Source: Puniceicoccaceae bacterium 5H
Lineage (GTDB): Bacteria; Verrucomicrobiota; Verrucomicrobiia; Opitutales; Oceanipulchritudinaceae
Direction of reading: 5' to 3'
Assembly: GCA_009772895.1 (NCBI GenBank)
Contig: WOUP01000004.1
Span: 1-64,000 of the forward strand
DNA length: 64,000 nt
This document shows, piece by piece, positions 16,984 through 27,002 of the stretch (positions within the stretch are counted from its first letter, which is position 1; every line of letters begins with the position of its first letter). A model generated the notes under the pieces. The model saw nothing but the letters and a program-made list of their open reading frames with translations. It was not told where the DNA came from and made no database searches. Made by a program: the position numbers and the translations under genes.

Positions 16984-18621
16984 ATGTCACTTGTCAGCCC
17001 AGATCAGCCTGGCGCGGCGACCCGTTCTACCGAAGCGTATGAGCGATTGAACCGCGCTTTTGCCAGCCCCGTCGATTTTAGCGACCCCTACGATTCCCGC
17101 GACATCGCGGTGGATTGGGAGGTGCAGACACCGATGGGGGAGGCGCTGCGGATCCCTGCCTTCTACGATGCCCGCTTGTGTCCTGAGCGTCCCTGGCAGG
17201 TGCGTTTTACCCCGCGATCCGCGGGCGCATATCAGGCGATGTGGGTTGTCCGGAGCGGGGGAGAAGTCTCCCATCAAAGCGAACCGGAGCGGTTTGTAGT
17301 CGAGGCATCTCGCGACGGCGCGCGGGGTTTTCTCCGCCAGGTGGAGGGGTGGGGCCTGCGTTTTGAAAACGGCGAGCGGGTGCGCGGCGTCGGCATCAAC
17401 TTCGCCTGGGAGGAGGAGCCGGGCCGCCGGCGGGGCAAGCTGGACTACCGCTACGAGACCTTTCTGCCCGCGTTGAAAGCGGCCGGGGCAACGTTTTTTC
17501 GTACCTGGTCCTGCCCGTGGAACCTGCCGTTGATCTGGAACACGCCGAGCCCGCGCCATGAGCGCTACGACCTGCAGGCGGCTGCCAAGTTGGATGCGGT
17601 CGTGGCTTTGAGCGAAGGCCTGGGCCTGTGCTTCATGTTCTGTCTGGATTACCACGGCGCACTCAAGCTGGTGGAAGACTACTGGGGCGGGAACGCCTTC
17701 TGGCCCCGACACCCTTACAATCGCGAAAACGGTGGCACCTGCACCAAACCGGAGGACCTCTTCACCGATGCGGCAGCACGCCACGACTATCGCGACCGCC
17801 TGCGCTACATCGTGGCCCGCTGGGGCTACAGTCCGGCCTTGGGCGTGTTCGAGCTGTGGAACGAGATCGACAACGCGATGGAGGGCGATCGGCAGCCGAT
17901 CGCCGAAGCGTCCATCGTGGACTGGCACCGCGAGATGACCGCCTTTTTGAAGAAGCTCGATCCCTACGGTCGTCCGGTGGCCACGAGCCTGAGCCATACG
18001 GATATCCGGGCACTGTTCAGTCTGGAACACATCGACTTTACCCAGCTCCACCTCTACTGCCGCAGCGAAGAGCTGTTGGAGCAACTGGAGCGCAATCGGC
18101 GCAACTACGGCAAGCCGGTCATCGTGGGCGAGTTCGGCTACGATTGGCGGGCGCCGGAGGACCCCTTCGCGCACCTCTTCAATGCCGACCTGAAGCTGGC
18201 GCTGTGGCGGGCGCTGTTCAGCGAGACGCCCGTTTTGCCGCTGGCCTGGTGGTGGGAGTTGCACTACGAAAACGGCGGCCTGCCCATCCTCAAGGTAGCG
18301 GCGGAGTTCGCTCAGTTGGTGGCGCAACGCTGCAATTGGGAGGTCGCGCCGGTGGCCTTGCCGCGGGTCGAAGGCCTGGAGCTGCAGGCCTTTGCTTCGA
18401 GTGAGGCCCTCTACCTGTGGGTCCGACGGCTGGATGCTTCGGCCCCCATGATGATCCCGCTGCAGGAGTTGCCCACGCAACCGCAGCGCGTCCTGCAGTT
18501 CGACCTCGAGGCCATGCAGTCCCAACCGGCGGATGCTGCGTTGGTGCGACGATACCCCGGTAATCTCGAGTTGTCTGCCGCCGATTTACCCGACATGACG
18601 GTGCTGATCCTCGAGCACTGA
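16984..18621 (+). CDS. DUF5060/GH5-like cytoplasmic glycoside hydrolase
   Basis: 545 aa from the ATG at 16984, which lies 26 bp after the regulator stop. No signal peptide. A DUF5060-type beta domain (about 25-110) is followed by a TIM-barrel with two carboxylates in GH5-like positions: Glu294 (ELWNEID) and Glu383 (VGEFGYDW). Other conserved-looking segments are RTWSCPWN and WWWELHYENGG. It is likely an intracellular enzyme cutting oligosaccharides brought in by the neighbouring symporter. Exact family and linkage are uncertain. Confidence 0.8.
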   Translation: MSLVSPDQPGAATRSTEAYERLNRAFASPVDFSDPYDSRDIAVDWEVQTPMGEALRIPAFYDARLCPERPWQVRFTPRSAGAYQAMWVVRSGGEVSHQSEPERFVVEASRDGARGFLRQVEGWGLRFENGERVRGVGINFAWEEEPGRRRGKLDYRYETFLPALKAAGATFFRTWSCPWNLPLIWNTPSPRHERYDLQAAAKLDAVVALSEGLGLCFMFCLDYHGALKLVEDYWGGNAFWPRHPYNRENGGTCTKPEDLFTDAAARHDYRDRLRYIVARWGYSPALGVFELWNEIDNAMEGDRQPIAEASIVDWHREMTAFLKKLDPYGRPVATSLSHTDIRALFSLEHIDFTQLHLYCRSEELLEQLERNRRNYGKPVIVGEFGYDWRAPEDPFAHLFNADLKLALWRALFSETPVLPLAWWWELHYENGGLPILKVAAEFAQLVAQRCNWEVAPVALPRVEGLELQAFASSEALYLWVRRLDASAPMMIPLQELPTQPQRVLQFDLEAMQSQPADAALVRRYPGNLELSAADLPDMTVLILEH

Positions 18622-18660
18622 GCCTGTTTCACGACTACCCTGCTACCCCCTCCTTCCCCC

Positions 18661-20022
18661 ATGGAGCAATTGTCTGCCCCCCTGACCGGTCTCAAAGAAA
18701 AGATCGCCTACGCCTGCGGCGATACCGCTTCGGTCCTCTACTACCGGAGCTTCGCCATGTTCCTGATGATCTTCTACACGGATGTGTTCGGGATCAGTGC
18801 GCAGCAGGTGGGGCTGATGTTTCTGGTGACGCGGATCTGGGACGCCATCAACGACCCGCTGATGGGGATCGTGGTGGACAGGACCCAGACGCGGGACGGC
18901 AAGTTTCGCCCTTGGCTCAAGTGGATGGCCATTCCGCTCGGGCTGGTGTCGATCGCGTTGTTTACGGTGCCCGATCTCGGGCCGCAGGGAAAGCTCGTCT
19001 ATGCCTGGGTGACCTATGTGTTGGCGGGCATGCTCTATACGGCGATCAACATCCCCTACGGAGCGCTGATGGGGGTGATGACGCCGCACTCGGATGAGCG
19101 CACTGTCTTGTCGTCCTTTCGCTACTACGGCGCCCTGGCCGGAGACCTGGTGGTCAAGGGACTGACGATCTGGCTGGTCACGCGGCTGGGGGCGGGGGAC
19201 GAAGCGGCGGGCTATCAGCGCACCCTGATCGTCTTTGCGGTGCTGGCGAGCCTGCTCTTTTTCTTTACGTTCTCAGGCACGCGGGAGCGGGTTCAGCCCC
19301 AGCCGGAGGACCACGGCTCGAGCTGGTGGCAGGACCTCGGCTACCTCTTGCGCAACCGACCCTGGGTGGTGCTGAGCGTGATGGGCATCCTGATGCTCAT
19401 CTGGGTCTCGGTCCGCGGGGGCGCGACGCTCTATTACTTCAAGTATTACATTGGCAACTACGAGAAGTGGACGGCGTGGTTCCTCGTGGTGGGGGTCGTC
19501 GCCAACTGCGCAGGCGTTTCGCTGCTGAAGTTCTTCACGGGGCTTTTTCGCGGCAAGCGCAACACCTTTGCCATGCTCACGTTGCTGGCTTCGCTGGCCC
19601 AGCTGATGTATCTGGTGATCACCCCCGATCAGATTGCGCTGCTCTTTGGCACCGAGATCGTGATGTCTCTGTTTACGGGGCCGCTCTTCGCGCTGTTCTG
19701 GTCGATGGTGGCAGATACGGCGGATTACGGGGAGTGGAAGTATGGGCGCCGGACGACGGGCCTCGCCTTTTCCGCCGGCACCTTCTCGCAAAAGGCGGGC
19801 TGGGCGATCGGGGGTTCGATCGCCAGCTTCCTGCTCGGCTTTTACGGCTACCAGGCCAATGTGGAGCAATCGGCGGAGGCCATTGGCGGCATCCGCTCGC
19901 TCATGGGCCTGGTGCCGGCGCTTATCGGTCTGGCTACGGTCGGGGTCACGCTGCTCTACAACATCGATCGTCAGCTGGAGCTGCAGATGGAGCGTGAACT
20001 GCGTGCCCGTCACGCCGTGTAG
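18661..20022 (+). CDS. GPH-family (MelB/XylP-like) sugar:cation symporter
   Basis: 453 aa, about 12 membrane helices. Features of the glycoside-pentoside-hexuronide family are visible: LKEKIAYACGDTASVLYY at the N-terminus, RIWDAINDPLMG followed by DRTQTRDGKFRPWL between helices 2 and 3, and DTADYGEWKYGRRTTGL late in the protein. Members import sugars with Na+ or H+. It is third in the XylR operon, 39 bp after the hydrolase, and probably imports the di- or oligosaccharide that the hydrolase cleaves. Its stop is 3 bp from the convergent GH127 stop. Confidence 0.93.
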   Translation: MEQLSAPLTGLKEKIAYACGDTASVLYYRSFAMFLMIFYTDVFGISAQQVGLMFLVTRIWDAINDPLMGIVVDRTQTRDGKFRPWLKWMAIPLGLVSIALFTVPDLGPQGKLVYAWVTYVLAGMLYTAINIPYGALMGVMTPHSDERTVLSSFRYYGALAGDLVVKGLTIWLVTRLGAGDEAAGYQRTLIVFAVLASLLFFFTFSGTRERVQPQPEDHGSSWWQDLGYLLRNRPWVVLSVMGILMLIWVSVRGGATLYYFKYYIGNYEKWTAWFLVVGVVANCAGVSLLKFFTGLFRGKRNTFAMLTLLASLAQLMYLVITPDQIALLFGTEIVMSLFTGPLFALFWSMVADTADYGEWKYGRRTTGLAFSAGTFSQKAGWAIGGSIASFLLGFYGYQANVEQSAEAIGGIRSLMGLVPALIGLATVGVTLLYNIDRQLELQMERELRARHAV

Positions 20023-20025
20023 CGC

Positions 20026-22416
20026 CTACTCCGTATCCGTGGCGTCGGTGTAGACGACGCGCAGCCCGTAGACGCCGCCGGCCTGATCGTTTTCCCGGGA
20101 GGCGAAGCGCACGCGCACGTGTTGCTTGCCCTTGGTCAAGGCGGCGGGGATGTCGTAGGTGCGGTCGTAGAAGTCGCCCACGATCTTGCCCCGCTCGATG
20201 GTGGGGGAGGCGATCTTTTGGTCGTCCACGTAGATGTCGAAGGTGTGGCTGCTCCAGATGCCGGTCCAGTAGGTCACGACGAGGCTTAAGGGGCGGTCCG
20301 GCGCGACTTCCATCGCGTAGGAGAAGGCGCCGCCGTTGCTGGCGACCCGGCTCTTGCGCCCGGCCTTTTCTTCCACGCGGCTGTCTTCGCTCACGAGGTC
20401 GTGCTCGACTTCCGGCTGTTGATAGCCCGGCGTGACGTAGTCGACCGTGGCGGCCTGCAACTGCATCTCCGCCTGGCGTTGCGCCTGCATCTCGGCCTCG
20501 CGCACCTTCCATTCCTGGGCGTCCATCAATGGGAAGTAAACGGCGTATTGCTCCTGATAGACGCGGTAGAGCGGCTCGAAGCGCACGTCCTGCGGCTTGA
20601 CCGTGCCGTGGCTGCGAAATTCGGCAAAAGCTTCGCCCGTGGGCTCAAGGGAATCGAGCACTGCTTGTGCATCGTCGGCCACGAAGACCGGTGGAAACGC
20701 GTCGGTCTTGCCCCGGGCCTTGAGGTGGTCGCCAAAGCGCTGGCCGCCCGGCTGCTTCTCACCGTCCTGGACCGGCACGATACCGGCGAGCACGCTGGGC
20801 CCATACAGCACCGAGAGGATTTCGCCGTCGGTGTGGGGCAGGGCTTCGGTGTGCAGGCGCATCGGCAGGCGCAGCTCCACGGTGTCGCCGTCCTGCCATT
20901 CGCGCTCGAGCGTGAGGTAGGACGTGGGTTCGGAAGCGACCTCCACGCGCTCGCCGTTGATGGAGATCTCGGGCTGCTCGCACCAGTAGGGCTGGCGCAG
21001 CTTCAACGCCAGTTGGCGGGGCGAGTCGAGATCCAGCTCCAGGCGGACGCGCTCTTCGTTGGGAAAGAGCGTATCCTGGATCAAAGTGAGCCCTTGCTCG
21101 GGCCATTCGAGTTCACTGCCCATGTAGAGGTTGATCCACAAGGTGTCGCCGTCGGGGCTGTGAAAGTAAGCCTGCTCGGGGTAGCGCGCCGGGTTTTCCA
21201 TGCCGGTGCCCACGCAGCACCACCACGAGTCGAACTTGCTGGAGAAGACCTTGACGCCGGTGGAGTCCAGCCCGAGGAAGTAGCCGAATTCGCCCGGCTC
21301 GGGGCCGATGTTGGCCGCGATGTGGTTGATCAGGCCCCGCTCGGCGAAGTCCATCAGGCGCGCCTGCGGCTCCCACGAGAAGAGGTGGCCGGTCAGCTTC
21401 TCCATGTTGTAGGTGTTGCAGGTCTCGGCTGTGTAGGGCGTGAGGTGGTTCTCGAACTCGTCGACCGGGAAGAAGTGCTCGCTGTCGCCGTGGCCGCCAA
21501 TGACGTAGGCGCGGTCGATGGCGACGTCTTCCCAAAAGCTGGTGGCGGCGGTGTGGAATTCAGGGCGTTGCGTCAGCTCATATTCGCGCGCCACGCCGAT
21601 CACCTTGGGGATCTGGGTATTGCCGTGTTGGCCATTGAGCTCATCCTTGCCCTCGAACATCGGCTGGAGCACCGCCTGATGGTTGAAGTCGCGGATCGCC
21701 ATCTCGAGGTAGTGATCGTTGCCGGTATCGACGGAGAGGTCGGCCAGGACTTCGTTCATGCCGCCGTGTTCCGAGCGCAGGATCTCCTGGATCTGGTCTT
21801 CGTCGAGGCGCGAAAAGATGCCGTCCATCCAGTCTACCATGCCCTTTTCGACCTGCAGGGCCGCTTCGCTGCCGGCGTGGCGGTAGGCGTCGCGCAAGCC
21901 GGCAAGCACCTTGTGCAGGTTGTAGAGGGGCACCCACACGCCGTTGAGGCTAAAGCCGGAGGCGTCGATCTCGCCTTCCCCGAGCTTGGCCAGCGCTTGC
22001 TTGTCGACCGGCAGCAGATAGCCGTCGCCATTGGCCTGCTGGCATTGGGCGAGCTCGTCGACGATATAATCCACACGCTCCTTCAGACGTTCGTCGCCAG
22101 TGGTGGCGTAGAGCAGACTGAGGGCGGAGAGGTAGTGCCCCAGGGAGTGGCCGGCAATGCCCGCGCCTTCCCAGCCACCGTAGCGGTCGGCCTTTTTCTT
22201 GAGCCCGGCCTGTTCACGAAACGGGGCGATGAGGCGGTCTGCATCGACCATCAAAAGGTATTTCAGGTGCACGTCCTGGCGCGCCTTGAAGGGGCCTTCC
22301 GTCAGGTGGACCTGGGAGAGGGGAAAGGGCTCGGCCTTCAGGGGCAGTGGATCGGCGTGAACGGGCACGGCGGCGCAGATGGCGGCCAGGGGTAACAACG
22401 GTTTCAGGGTGCGCAT
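20026..22416 (-). CDS. Secreted GH127-family enzyme (beta-L-arabinofuranosidase-like, former DUF1680)
   Basis: 796 aa with a signal peptide (to about residue 21, PVHAD). An (alpha/alpha)6 domain contains the GH127 zinc/cysteine site: Glu331 and Cys333 (ETCNTYN), Cys400-Cys401 and Glu407 (WWCCVGTGMEN). In the characterised family member the second of the paired cysteines is the nucleophile. Beta domains follow, and the tail (about 655-796) is a DUF6805/CBM-like jelly roll. Predicted to release beta-L-arabinofuranose from glycans; GH146 is a possible alternative. It converges on the symporter gene and has its own promoter region. Confidence 0.9.
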   Translation of the reverse strand: MRTLKPLLPLAAICAAVPVHADPLPLKAEPFPLSQVHLTEGPFKARQDVHLKYLLMVDADRLIAPFREQAGLKKKADRYGGWEGAGIAGHSLGHYLSALSLLYATTGDERLKERVDYIVDELAQCQQANGDGYLLPVDKQALAKLGEGEIDASGFSLNGVWVPLYNLHKVLAGLRDAYRHAGSEAALQVEKGMVDWMDGIFSRLDEDQIQEILRSEHGGMNEVLADLSVDTGNDHYLEMAIRDFNHQAVLQPMFEGKDELNGQHGNTQIPKVIGVAREYELTQRPEFHTAATSFWEDVAIDRAYVIGGHGDSEHFFPVDEFENHLTPYTAETCNTYNMEKLTGHLFSWEPQARLMDFAERGLINHIAANIGPEPGEFGYFLGLDSTGVKVFSSKFDSWWCCVGTGMENPARYPEQAYFHSPDGDTLWINLYMGSELEWPEQGLTLIQDTLFPNEERVRLELDLDSPRQLALKLRQPYWCEQPEISINGERVEVASEPTSYLTLEREWQDGDTVELRLPMRLHTEALPHTDGEILSVLYGPSVLAGIVPVQDGEKQPGGQRFGDHLKARGKTDAFPPVFVADDAQAVLDSLEPTGEAFAEFRSHGTVKPQDVRFEPLYRVYQEQYAVYFPLMDAQEWKVREAEMQAQRQAEMQLQAATVDYVTPGYQQPEVEHDLVSEDSRVEEKAGRKSRVASNGGAFSYAMEVAPDRPLSLVVTYWTGIWSSHTFDIYVDDQKIASPTIERGKIVGDFYDRTYDIPAALTKGKQHVRVRFASRENDQAGGVYGLRVVYTDATDTE

Positions 22417-22764
22417 AACGAAGGGGTTTCGGGGTTGGCAGGGGGAGCGCAGTTGAAGAGCTGCCAGCTTGGCAGGGTGAGATGGAGACGGCCAACCGGA
22501 AGCCTCTTGACGGTCAAGTGGTGGAGGAAAACGCCTGACGACCGTGAAAATGCAGCAAAAGCGGCCCGGCCTGTCCTCTTGGGCGTCGCCGGCGCGTCAT
22601 GTTGCTGAAGCGGCCCCTTCGCACGCTCGTTACCCGGGCGTTCGGTGGGACCGTTTCTGAGGCATAAAAGCAACATTTTGGGTCTGACGCGCGCGTCCGT
22701 ATGCAGCATAACAGCACGGCTGCGCGGCCTGGTCCGCCCAACTCACCACGATCCACCTATCTCA
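22417..22764. other. Intergenic region, nothing recognised
   Basis: 348 bp between divergent GH127 and VOC genes. It must hold both promoters, but no strong promoter, operator copy or hairpin stands out. Short frames on the minus strand show no protein-like features. Confidence 0.5.
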
Positions 22765-23274
22765 ATGTCTACATCTGCCGATACGACCGCCACGCCGGTC
22801 AAACCCGTTCCGGAATTCATGCACACCGTCACGCCCCACCTTATCTGTCGCGATGCGATGGGGGCGGTCGAGTTTTATAAGAAGGCCTTTGGCGCTCAGG
22901 CACTGGTCGTCATGCCGATGCCCGACGGGAAGGCGCTCATGCACGCCATGCTCCAGATTGGCGATGCCCACATCATGCTGGGCGAGGAAAACGAAAAGTG
23001 GGGCTGCCTCGGTCCGCTCACGCTCAAGGGCTCACCCGTCTCGATCCACCTGCAGGTGGAGGATGTCGACGCGGCGTTCGCGCAAGCCGTCGAAGCGGGC
23101 GCGAAGGTCACCATGCCGCTCGAAAACATGTTCTGGGGCGACCGCTACGGCGTGGTCGAAGATCCCTACGGCCACAAATGGTCCCTGGCTTCAACCGTTG
23201 CCCAGCCGACCCCGGAGGAAATGCAGGCCGCTGCGGCCAAGATGTTCGCCGAAGGCGGCGGCTGCGGAGAATAG
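22765..23274 (+). CDS. VOC family protein (PhnB/glyoxalase-like)
   Basis: 169 aa from the ATG at 22765 (MSTSADTTAT); the upstream frame is promoter DNA. Beta-alpha-beta-beta-beta repeats of the vicinal oxygen chelate fold: TPHLICRDAMGAVEFYKKAFGA first, SIHLQVEDVDAAFAQAVEAGA second, ending with DRYGVVEDPYGHKWSLA. This pattern matches the PhnB / YdcJ-like group often annotated as glyoxalase or bleomycin-resistance related. Metal and substrate are unknown. A single gene followed by a terminator. Confidence 0.88.
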   Translation: MSTSADTTATPVKPVPEFMHTVTPHLICRDAMGAVEFYKKAFGAQALVVMPMPDGKALMHAMLQIGDAHIMLGEENEKWGCLGPLTLKGSPVSIHLQVEDVDAAFAQAVEAGAKVTMPLENMFWGDRYGVVEDPYGHKWSLASTVAQPTPEEMQAAAAKMFAEGGGCGE

Positions 23275-23299
23275 CGCCGCGAGTTCGGTTGCCTTTCTC

Positions 23300-23331
23300 G
23301 TCCCCGTGATCGCTCGGTCGCGGGGACTTTT
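23300..23331 (+). terminator. Probable terminator after the VOC gene
   Basis: 10-bp stem with one mismatch (23300-23309 with 23318-23327), followed by only four T, so of moderate strength. Confidence 0.55.
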
Positions 23332-23343
23332 CGTTGAGGCGGT

Positions 23344-24279
23344 CTAATGCTGCGCGAGCAGGTGGCCCTTGTCGCCGCAGGTGCAGGCGGGGGTCTCGAT
23401 CTCGAGCGTGCAGTGGCCGATGTGAAACTCGTCGTGCAGGAGCTGTTTGACGCGGTTACGGATGGATTCACGCCCTTCGGCTTCCGGCATCAACACCAGA
23501 TGGCCTTCGAGCGCGCGGTGGTGTTCGTCCAGCTCCCATACGTGCAGGTGGTGGAGCTCCTGCACGCCCTGGATGCCAGCGACGGCCTGGGCGAGGTCTT
23601 CCAGGCTGAGATCGGCGGGCGTGCCTTCCATGAGGATGCGCGTGGTCTGTTTGAGCATGCCTACGGACATCCAGAGGATGTAGCCGGCGATGACGAGCGT
23701 GAGCACCGGGTCGATCCAGGTCCAGTCGAGCCAGTAGATGGCGGCCCCGCCGGCGAGCACGGCAAAAGAGGCGCCGGCGTCGGTCAGGTTGTGCAGGAAG
23801 GCGGCACGCACGTTGAGGCTGCCCTTGGACATCGACCAGAGCAGGAAGACCGTCCCGAGGTCGATCACGATCGCGAGCACCGAAACGCCCATCATCCAGC
23901 CGCCGAGGATGGGTTCGGGGCTGATGAAGCGCGCCACGGCTTCGTAGAGCAGGTAGAGCCCGACCATGATCAGGGCGGTGAGCTGGATCATGGCCCCGAT
24001 CAGCTCGGCGCGGCGATAGCCAAACGTGTAATGCCGGTCCGCGCCGCGCCGGGAGATCTTGCGCGCGATGTAGGCGATGAGCAGGGCGGCGGCATCATTG
24101 GTATTGTGCAGCGCATCTGCCATCAGCGACATGCTGCCGGCGAAGATCCCGCCCGCAAATTCCGCGATGGAGAGCGCGAAATTGATGATGACGGCCCAAA
24201 GCAGTCCCACATCGCTCACTTGGTCCGTCCCGTGATCGTGATGATGGTGGCCGTGTCCGTGGTGATGATCGTGGCCCAT
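23344..24279 (-). CDS. Cation diffusion facilitator (CDF) metal exporter, CzcD/ZitB-like
   Basis: 311 aa from ATG 24279, chosen because MGHDHHHGHG is the typical His-rich start of zinc CDF proteins. Six membrane helices. The metal site is formed by DALHNTNDA (helix 2) and HNLTDAGAS (helix 5), the HxxxD pairs of zinc-type members. The C-terminal domain (about 205-300) is the cytoplasmic metal-sensing fold, with a Cys/His tail (CTCGDKGH). Exports Zn2+, perhaps Co2+ or Cd2+, in exchange for protons. Confidence 0.92.
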   Translation of the reverse strand: MGHDHHHGHGHHHHDHGTDQVSDVGLLWAVIINFALSIAEFAGGIFAGSMSLMADALHNTNDAAALLIAYIARKISRRGADRHYTFGYRRAELIGAMIQLTALIMVGLYLLYEAVARFISPEPILGGWMMGVSVLAIVIDLGTVFLLWSMSKGSLNVRAAFLHNLTDAGASFAVLAGGAAIYWLDWTWIDPVLTLVIAGYILWMSVGMLKQTTRILMEGTPADLSLEDLAQAVAGIQGVQELHHLHVWELDEHHRALEGHLVLMPEAEGRESIRNRVKQLLHDEFHIGHCTLEIETPACTCGDKGHLLAQH

Positions 24280-24461
24280 GCTGCCGCAGTATAACCGGAA
24301 AAGCGGCATCTGCAAAGGGGCGGCCTCGATGCACCACCCGGTGGGTGAAGGTCGGATCCCAGTATCCCGGTGGTATCGGGCTCAATGGCCCTCCAACCCC
24401 CGGCTACGTTATGGCAAGCCTTCAGCTTGCGGATGGCGTATCGCGCGGGTGCTCTTTGCAC

Positions 24462-24494
24462 AAAAAACCGGCGTTTCCATGGAGGAAACGCCGG
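24462..24494 (-). terminator. Intrinsic terminator of rho
   Basis: Perfect 11-bp stem (24468-24478 with 24484-24494), 5-nt loop, followed on the minus strand by T6. It lies 26 bp after the rho stop. Confidence 0.88.
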
Positions 24495-24520
24495 GGAGAA
24501 AAACAGGATGTGACCGTCGC

Positions 24521-26947
24521 TTAGCCGTTGATGCCCATGAGGAACTGGATGTTCGTCTGGGTCTTCTTGATGCGGCCGATGAGCATTTCCATCGCATCGG
24601 TGCCCGGCACGCCCTTCATGGCGCGGCGCAGGCTGTGGACCTTTGCCATTTCGTCCGGGTGGTAGAGCAGCTCTTCCTTGCGGGTGCCGCTCTTGTTCAT
24701 GTCGATGGCGGGGAACACGCGCTTGTCGGAGAGCTGGCGGTCGAGGTGCAGCTCCATATTGCCGGTGCCCTTGAACTCCTCGAAGATCACTTCGTCCATG
24801 CGGCTGCCGGTTTCGACGAGAGCGGTGCCGATGATGGTCAGCGAGCCGCCGCCTTCGATGTTGCGGGCAGAGCCGAAGAAGCGCTTGGGCTTTTGCAGGG
24901 CCGTGGCCTCGACACCGCCGGAGAGGATTTTACCGCTGTTGGCGGCGAGCGCGTTGTAGGCGCGGGCCAGGCGGGTGATGGAGTCGAGCAGGATGATGAC
25001 GTCCTGACCGTCTTCGACCATGCGGCGCGCCTTCTCGATCACCATTTCCGCGCAGTGCACGTGGTTTTCGGGCATCTCGTCGAAGGTCGAGGCAATGACC
25101 TCGCCCGACTTGATCTGGCGGCGGAAGTCCGTGACTTCTTCGGGGCGCTCATCGATCAGCAAGACGATGAGGTGCGCCTTGGGCATGTTCTTGAGGATCG
25201 AATTGGCGATGCCCTGTTGCAGCACGGTCTTGCCGGTGCGGGGCGGTGCCACGATCAAGCCGCGTTGGCCGAGGCCGATCGGCGTGAGCAGGTCGACGAT
25301 GCGGAGGGAGAAGTTGTCCCACTTCTTGGCCTCCTCGTTTTCGAGGATGATGCGCTCGGTCGGGTAATACGGGATCAGGTCTTCGAACGGGGTCAGCTGA
25401 CGGCCCTCTTCGGCCGGGTGCCCCATTACGCTGGTGATCTCGAGCACGTAAGGGCAGCTCTCTTCGTCCGCGTCGATCGACGGCACGTAGTCCGCGATGG
25501 GGAAGAGGGCTTCCATCGCCTGTTCGGCGATGTCGTCTTCCCAGCCGTCCGGGATGGCCTCGCCGCTGGGCACGGAAGGATCGCGGGCGTCGCTGCGCTC
25601 CAGCTCTTCCTCCTCGATCACGCGACCGGTGTCGCGGAGCTGCTCCAGCGCGTCGTCGGGCAGCGAGAAGCGCGGCGGGTGCAACTGGGCCTTCACGACG
25701 CTACCGCGTTGCAGGGCGTACTTCTTCATCAGCGTGCGCGAGATGAAGGCGTTGAGCGGCTTGATGCGGTAGCTCTCGTGCTCGTAGACGATGAGGCCGT
25801 AGCCTTCTTCGCTCGTCTCGACCACGCCCTCGACCTCCAGCGCCCACTTCTGCTGCCAGGCGCGCCACATGATCTGCGTGAGCAGCTCCTGGCGAGAAGG
25901 GTTGTTGTCCGGGTTGATGTCGAACTCGTCGCTCGCCATCGCCATGAGCTGCGGCAGCGTCTGCTTGAGCAGCACGTTGAGATTGACGGGGCCGCCTTCG
26001 CCGCGGCGGAAGTCGGCCGCGAGCTCGCTCATGCGGTCCGGGTGCCGGAGCAGGGGCAGGCTGTCGAGCTCGCCGATCTGGATGGTAAAGGTCTCTTCGG
26101 CGCCGAAGAAGTTGGCGTTGGCGCGCTTCTGCTGCTTGCCGCGCGATTGGCGTTGCTGCTGCTTTTGCTGCTGTTTGCCGCCGCCCTTCTTGTCGAACTT
26201 GCCCTGTTTGCCGCCAAAGTTCTTGCCGCCGCCATTTTGCTGGCCGCGCTGGTTGTTGCCTTTGCCGCCCTTCTGGAAGTTCTTGCCGCCCTTGCCGTTG
26301 TTGTCGGGGCGATTGCCGTGGCCGTTTTGGTGACCTTGGCCACCGCCTTGCGGCTTGTTGTCCTGCCAGCGGTCGTTGCGGTCAAACTGTTTGCGCGGCT
26401 TGTCTCCCCGACCCTGGTCGCGCTCGCGGTCGCCGCCTCGGTCCTGATCGCGGGAGGGCTTCTGGTTGCCCTTGTCCGGCTTTTCGGCGGTCTCGCTGGC
26501 GGAGGCTTCCTTGGCTTCCTGCGCGGCCTGGCGCTCTTGCCAGTCGTCGTGATCGGAAGAGTAGCTGGTCGGCACCGCTTCCTTGGTGACGGGCGGCTTG
26601 ATCAGGCTGGGCGCGGCGGGGGCCTTGGGCGCACCCTCGTCCGCGGGCTTTTTGGGCGCTTCGCCTTCAAATATGGATCCCTGGTCCGCTTCTTCGCGAT
26701 CTTTGGCGACCTTGCGCGCCACGCGTTTCTTGCGCGCCACCTTCTTGGCGGCGGGCTTGGCCTCCGGCGCCGGGCCGGCTTCGTCGGTCAGCTCGAGTTG
26801 GGTGGAGCTGACGGCATCGGCCGCGGCCGTCTTGCGCGCGGTCTTCTTGGCCGCCCGCTTGCGGGTGGCCTTTTTGGCGGCCTTCTTGGGCGTGGTTTCG
26901 GCGGGAGATACTTCCGCGCTGGGCAGGGTTTCGGATCGTTCGTCCAT
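24521..26947 (-). CDS. rho: Transcription termination factor Rho with long disordered N-terminus
   Basis: 808 aa against about 420 for E. coli Rho. Residues 1-275 are low complexity: a Lys/Ala-rich basic part (about 20-85), then an acidic-mixed linker, then a stretch of about 120 residues dominated by G, N, Q, K and R. The RNA-binding and ATPase core follows, with APPRTGKT at 567-574, [12 protein letters not shown], and [13 protein letters not shown]. The C-terminus is complete. The core also has an acidic insertion before the ATPase part ([12 protein letters not shown]). Rho is the hexameric RNA helicase that ends transcription. Disordered Rho inserts drive condensate formation in Bacteroides; a similar role here is inference. 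Confidence 0.96.
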   Translation of the reverse strand: MDERSETLPSAEVSPAETTPKKAAKKATRKRAAKKTARKTAAADAVSSTQLELTDEAGPAPEAKPAAKKVARKKRVARKVAKDREEADQGSIFEGEAPKKPADEGAPKAPAAPSLIKPPVTKEAVPTSYSSDHDDWQERQAAQEAKEASASETAEKPDKGNQKPSRDQDRGGDRERDQGRGDKPRKQFDRNDRWQDNKPQGGGQGHQNGHGNRPDNNGKGGKNFQKGGKGNNQRGQQNGGGKNFGGKQGKFDKKGGGKQQQKQQQRQSRGKQQKRANANFFGAEETFTIQIGELDSLPLLRHPDRMSELAADFRRGEGGPVNLNVLLKQTLPQLMAMASDEFDINPDNNPSRQELLTQIMWRAWQQKWALEVEGVVETSEEGYGLIVYEHESYRIKPLNAFISRTLMKKYALQRGSVVKAQLHPPRFSLPDDALEQLRDTGRVIEEEELERSDARDPSVPSGEAIPDGWEDDIAEQAMEALFPIADYVPSIDADEESCPYVLEITSVMGHPAEEGRQLTPFEDLIPYYPTERIILENEEAKKWDNFSLRIVDLLTPIGLGQRGLIVAPPRTGKTVLQQGIANSILKNMPKAHLIVLLIDERPEEVTDFRRQIKSGEVIASTFDEMPENHVHCAEMVIEKARRMVEDGQDVIILLDSITRLARAYNALAANSGKILSGGVEATALQKPKRFFGSARNIEGGGSLTIIGTALVETGSRMDEVIFEEFKGTGNMELHLDRQLSDKRVFPAIDMNKSGTRKEELLYHPDEMAKVHSLRRAMKGVPGTDAMEMLIGRIKKTQTNIQFLMGING

Positions 26948-27002
26948 CTTGACTAACGTAAGACCGCTGAGAGGTGCGGTACGAGTGATAAAGTATCGGG
27001 GA

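Noticed and set aside
20401-22395. 664-codon frame antisense to GH127
   Set aside because: Mirror of the coding strand, no recognisable motif.
24278-26956. 892-codon open frame antisense to rho
   Set aside because: Codon pattern follows GC bias of the opposite strand; amino acids are repetitive Leu/Ala/Val; the rho frame is certain.
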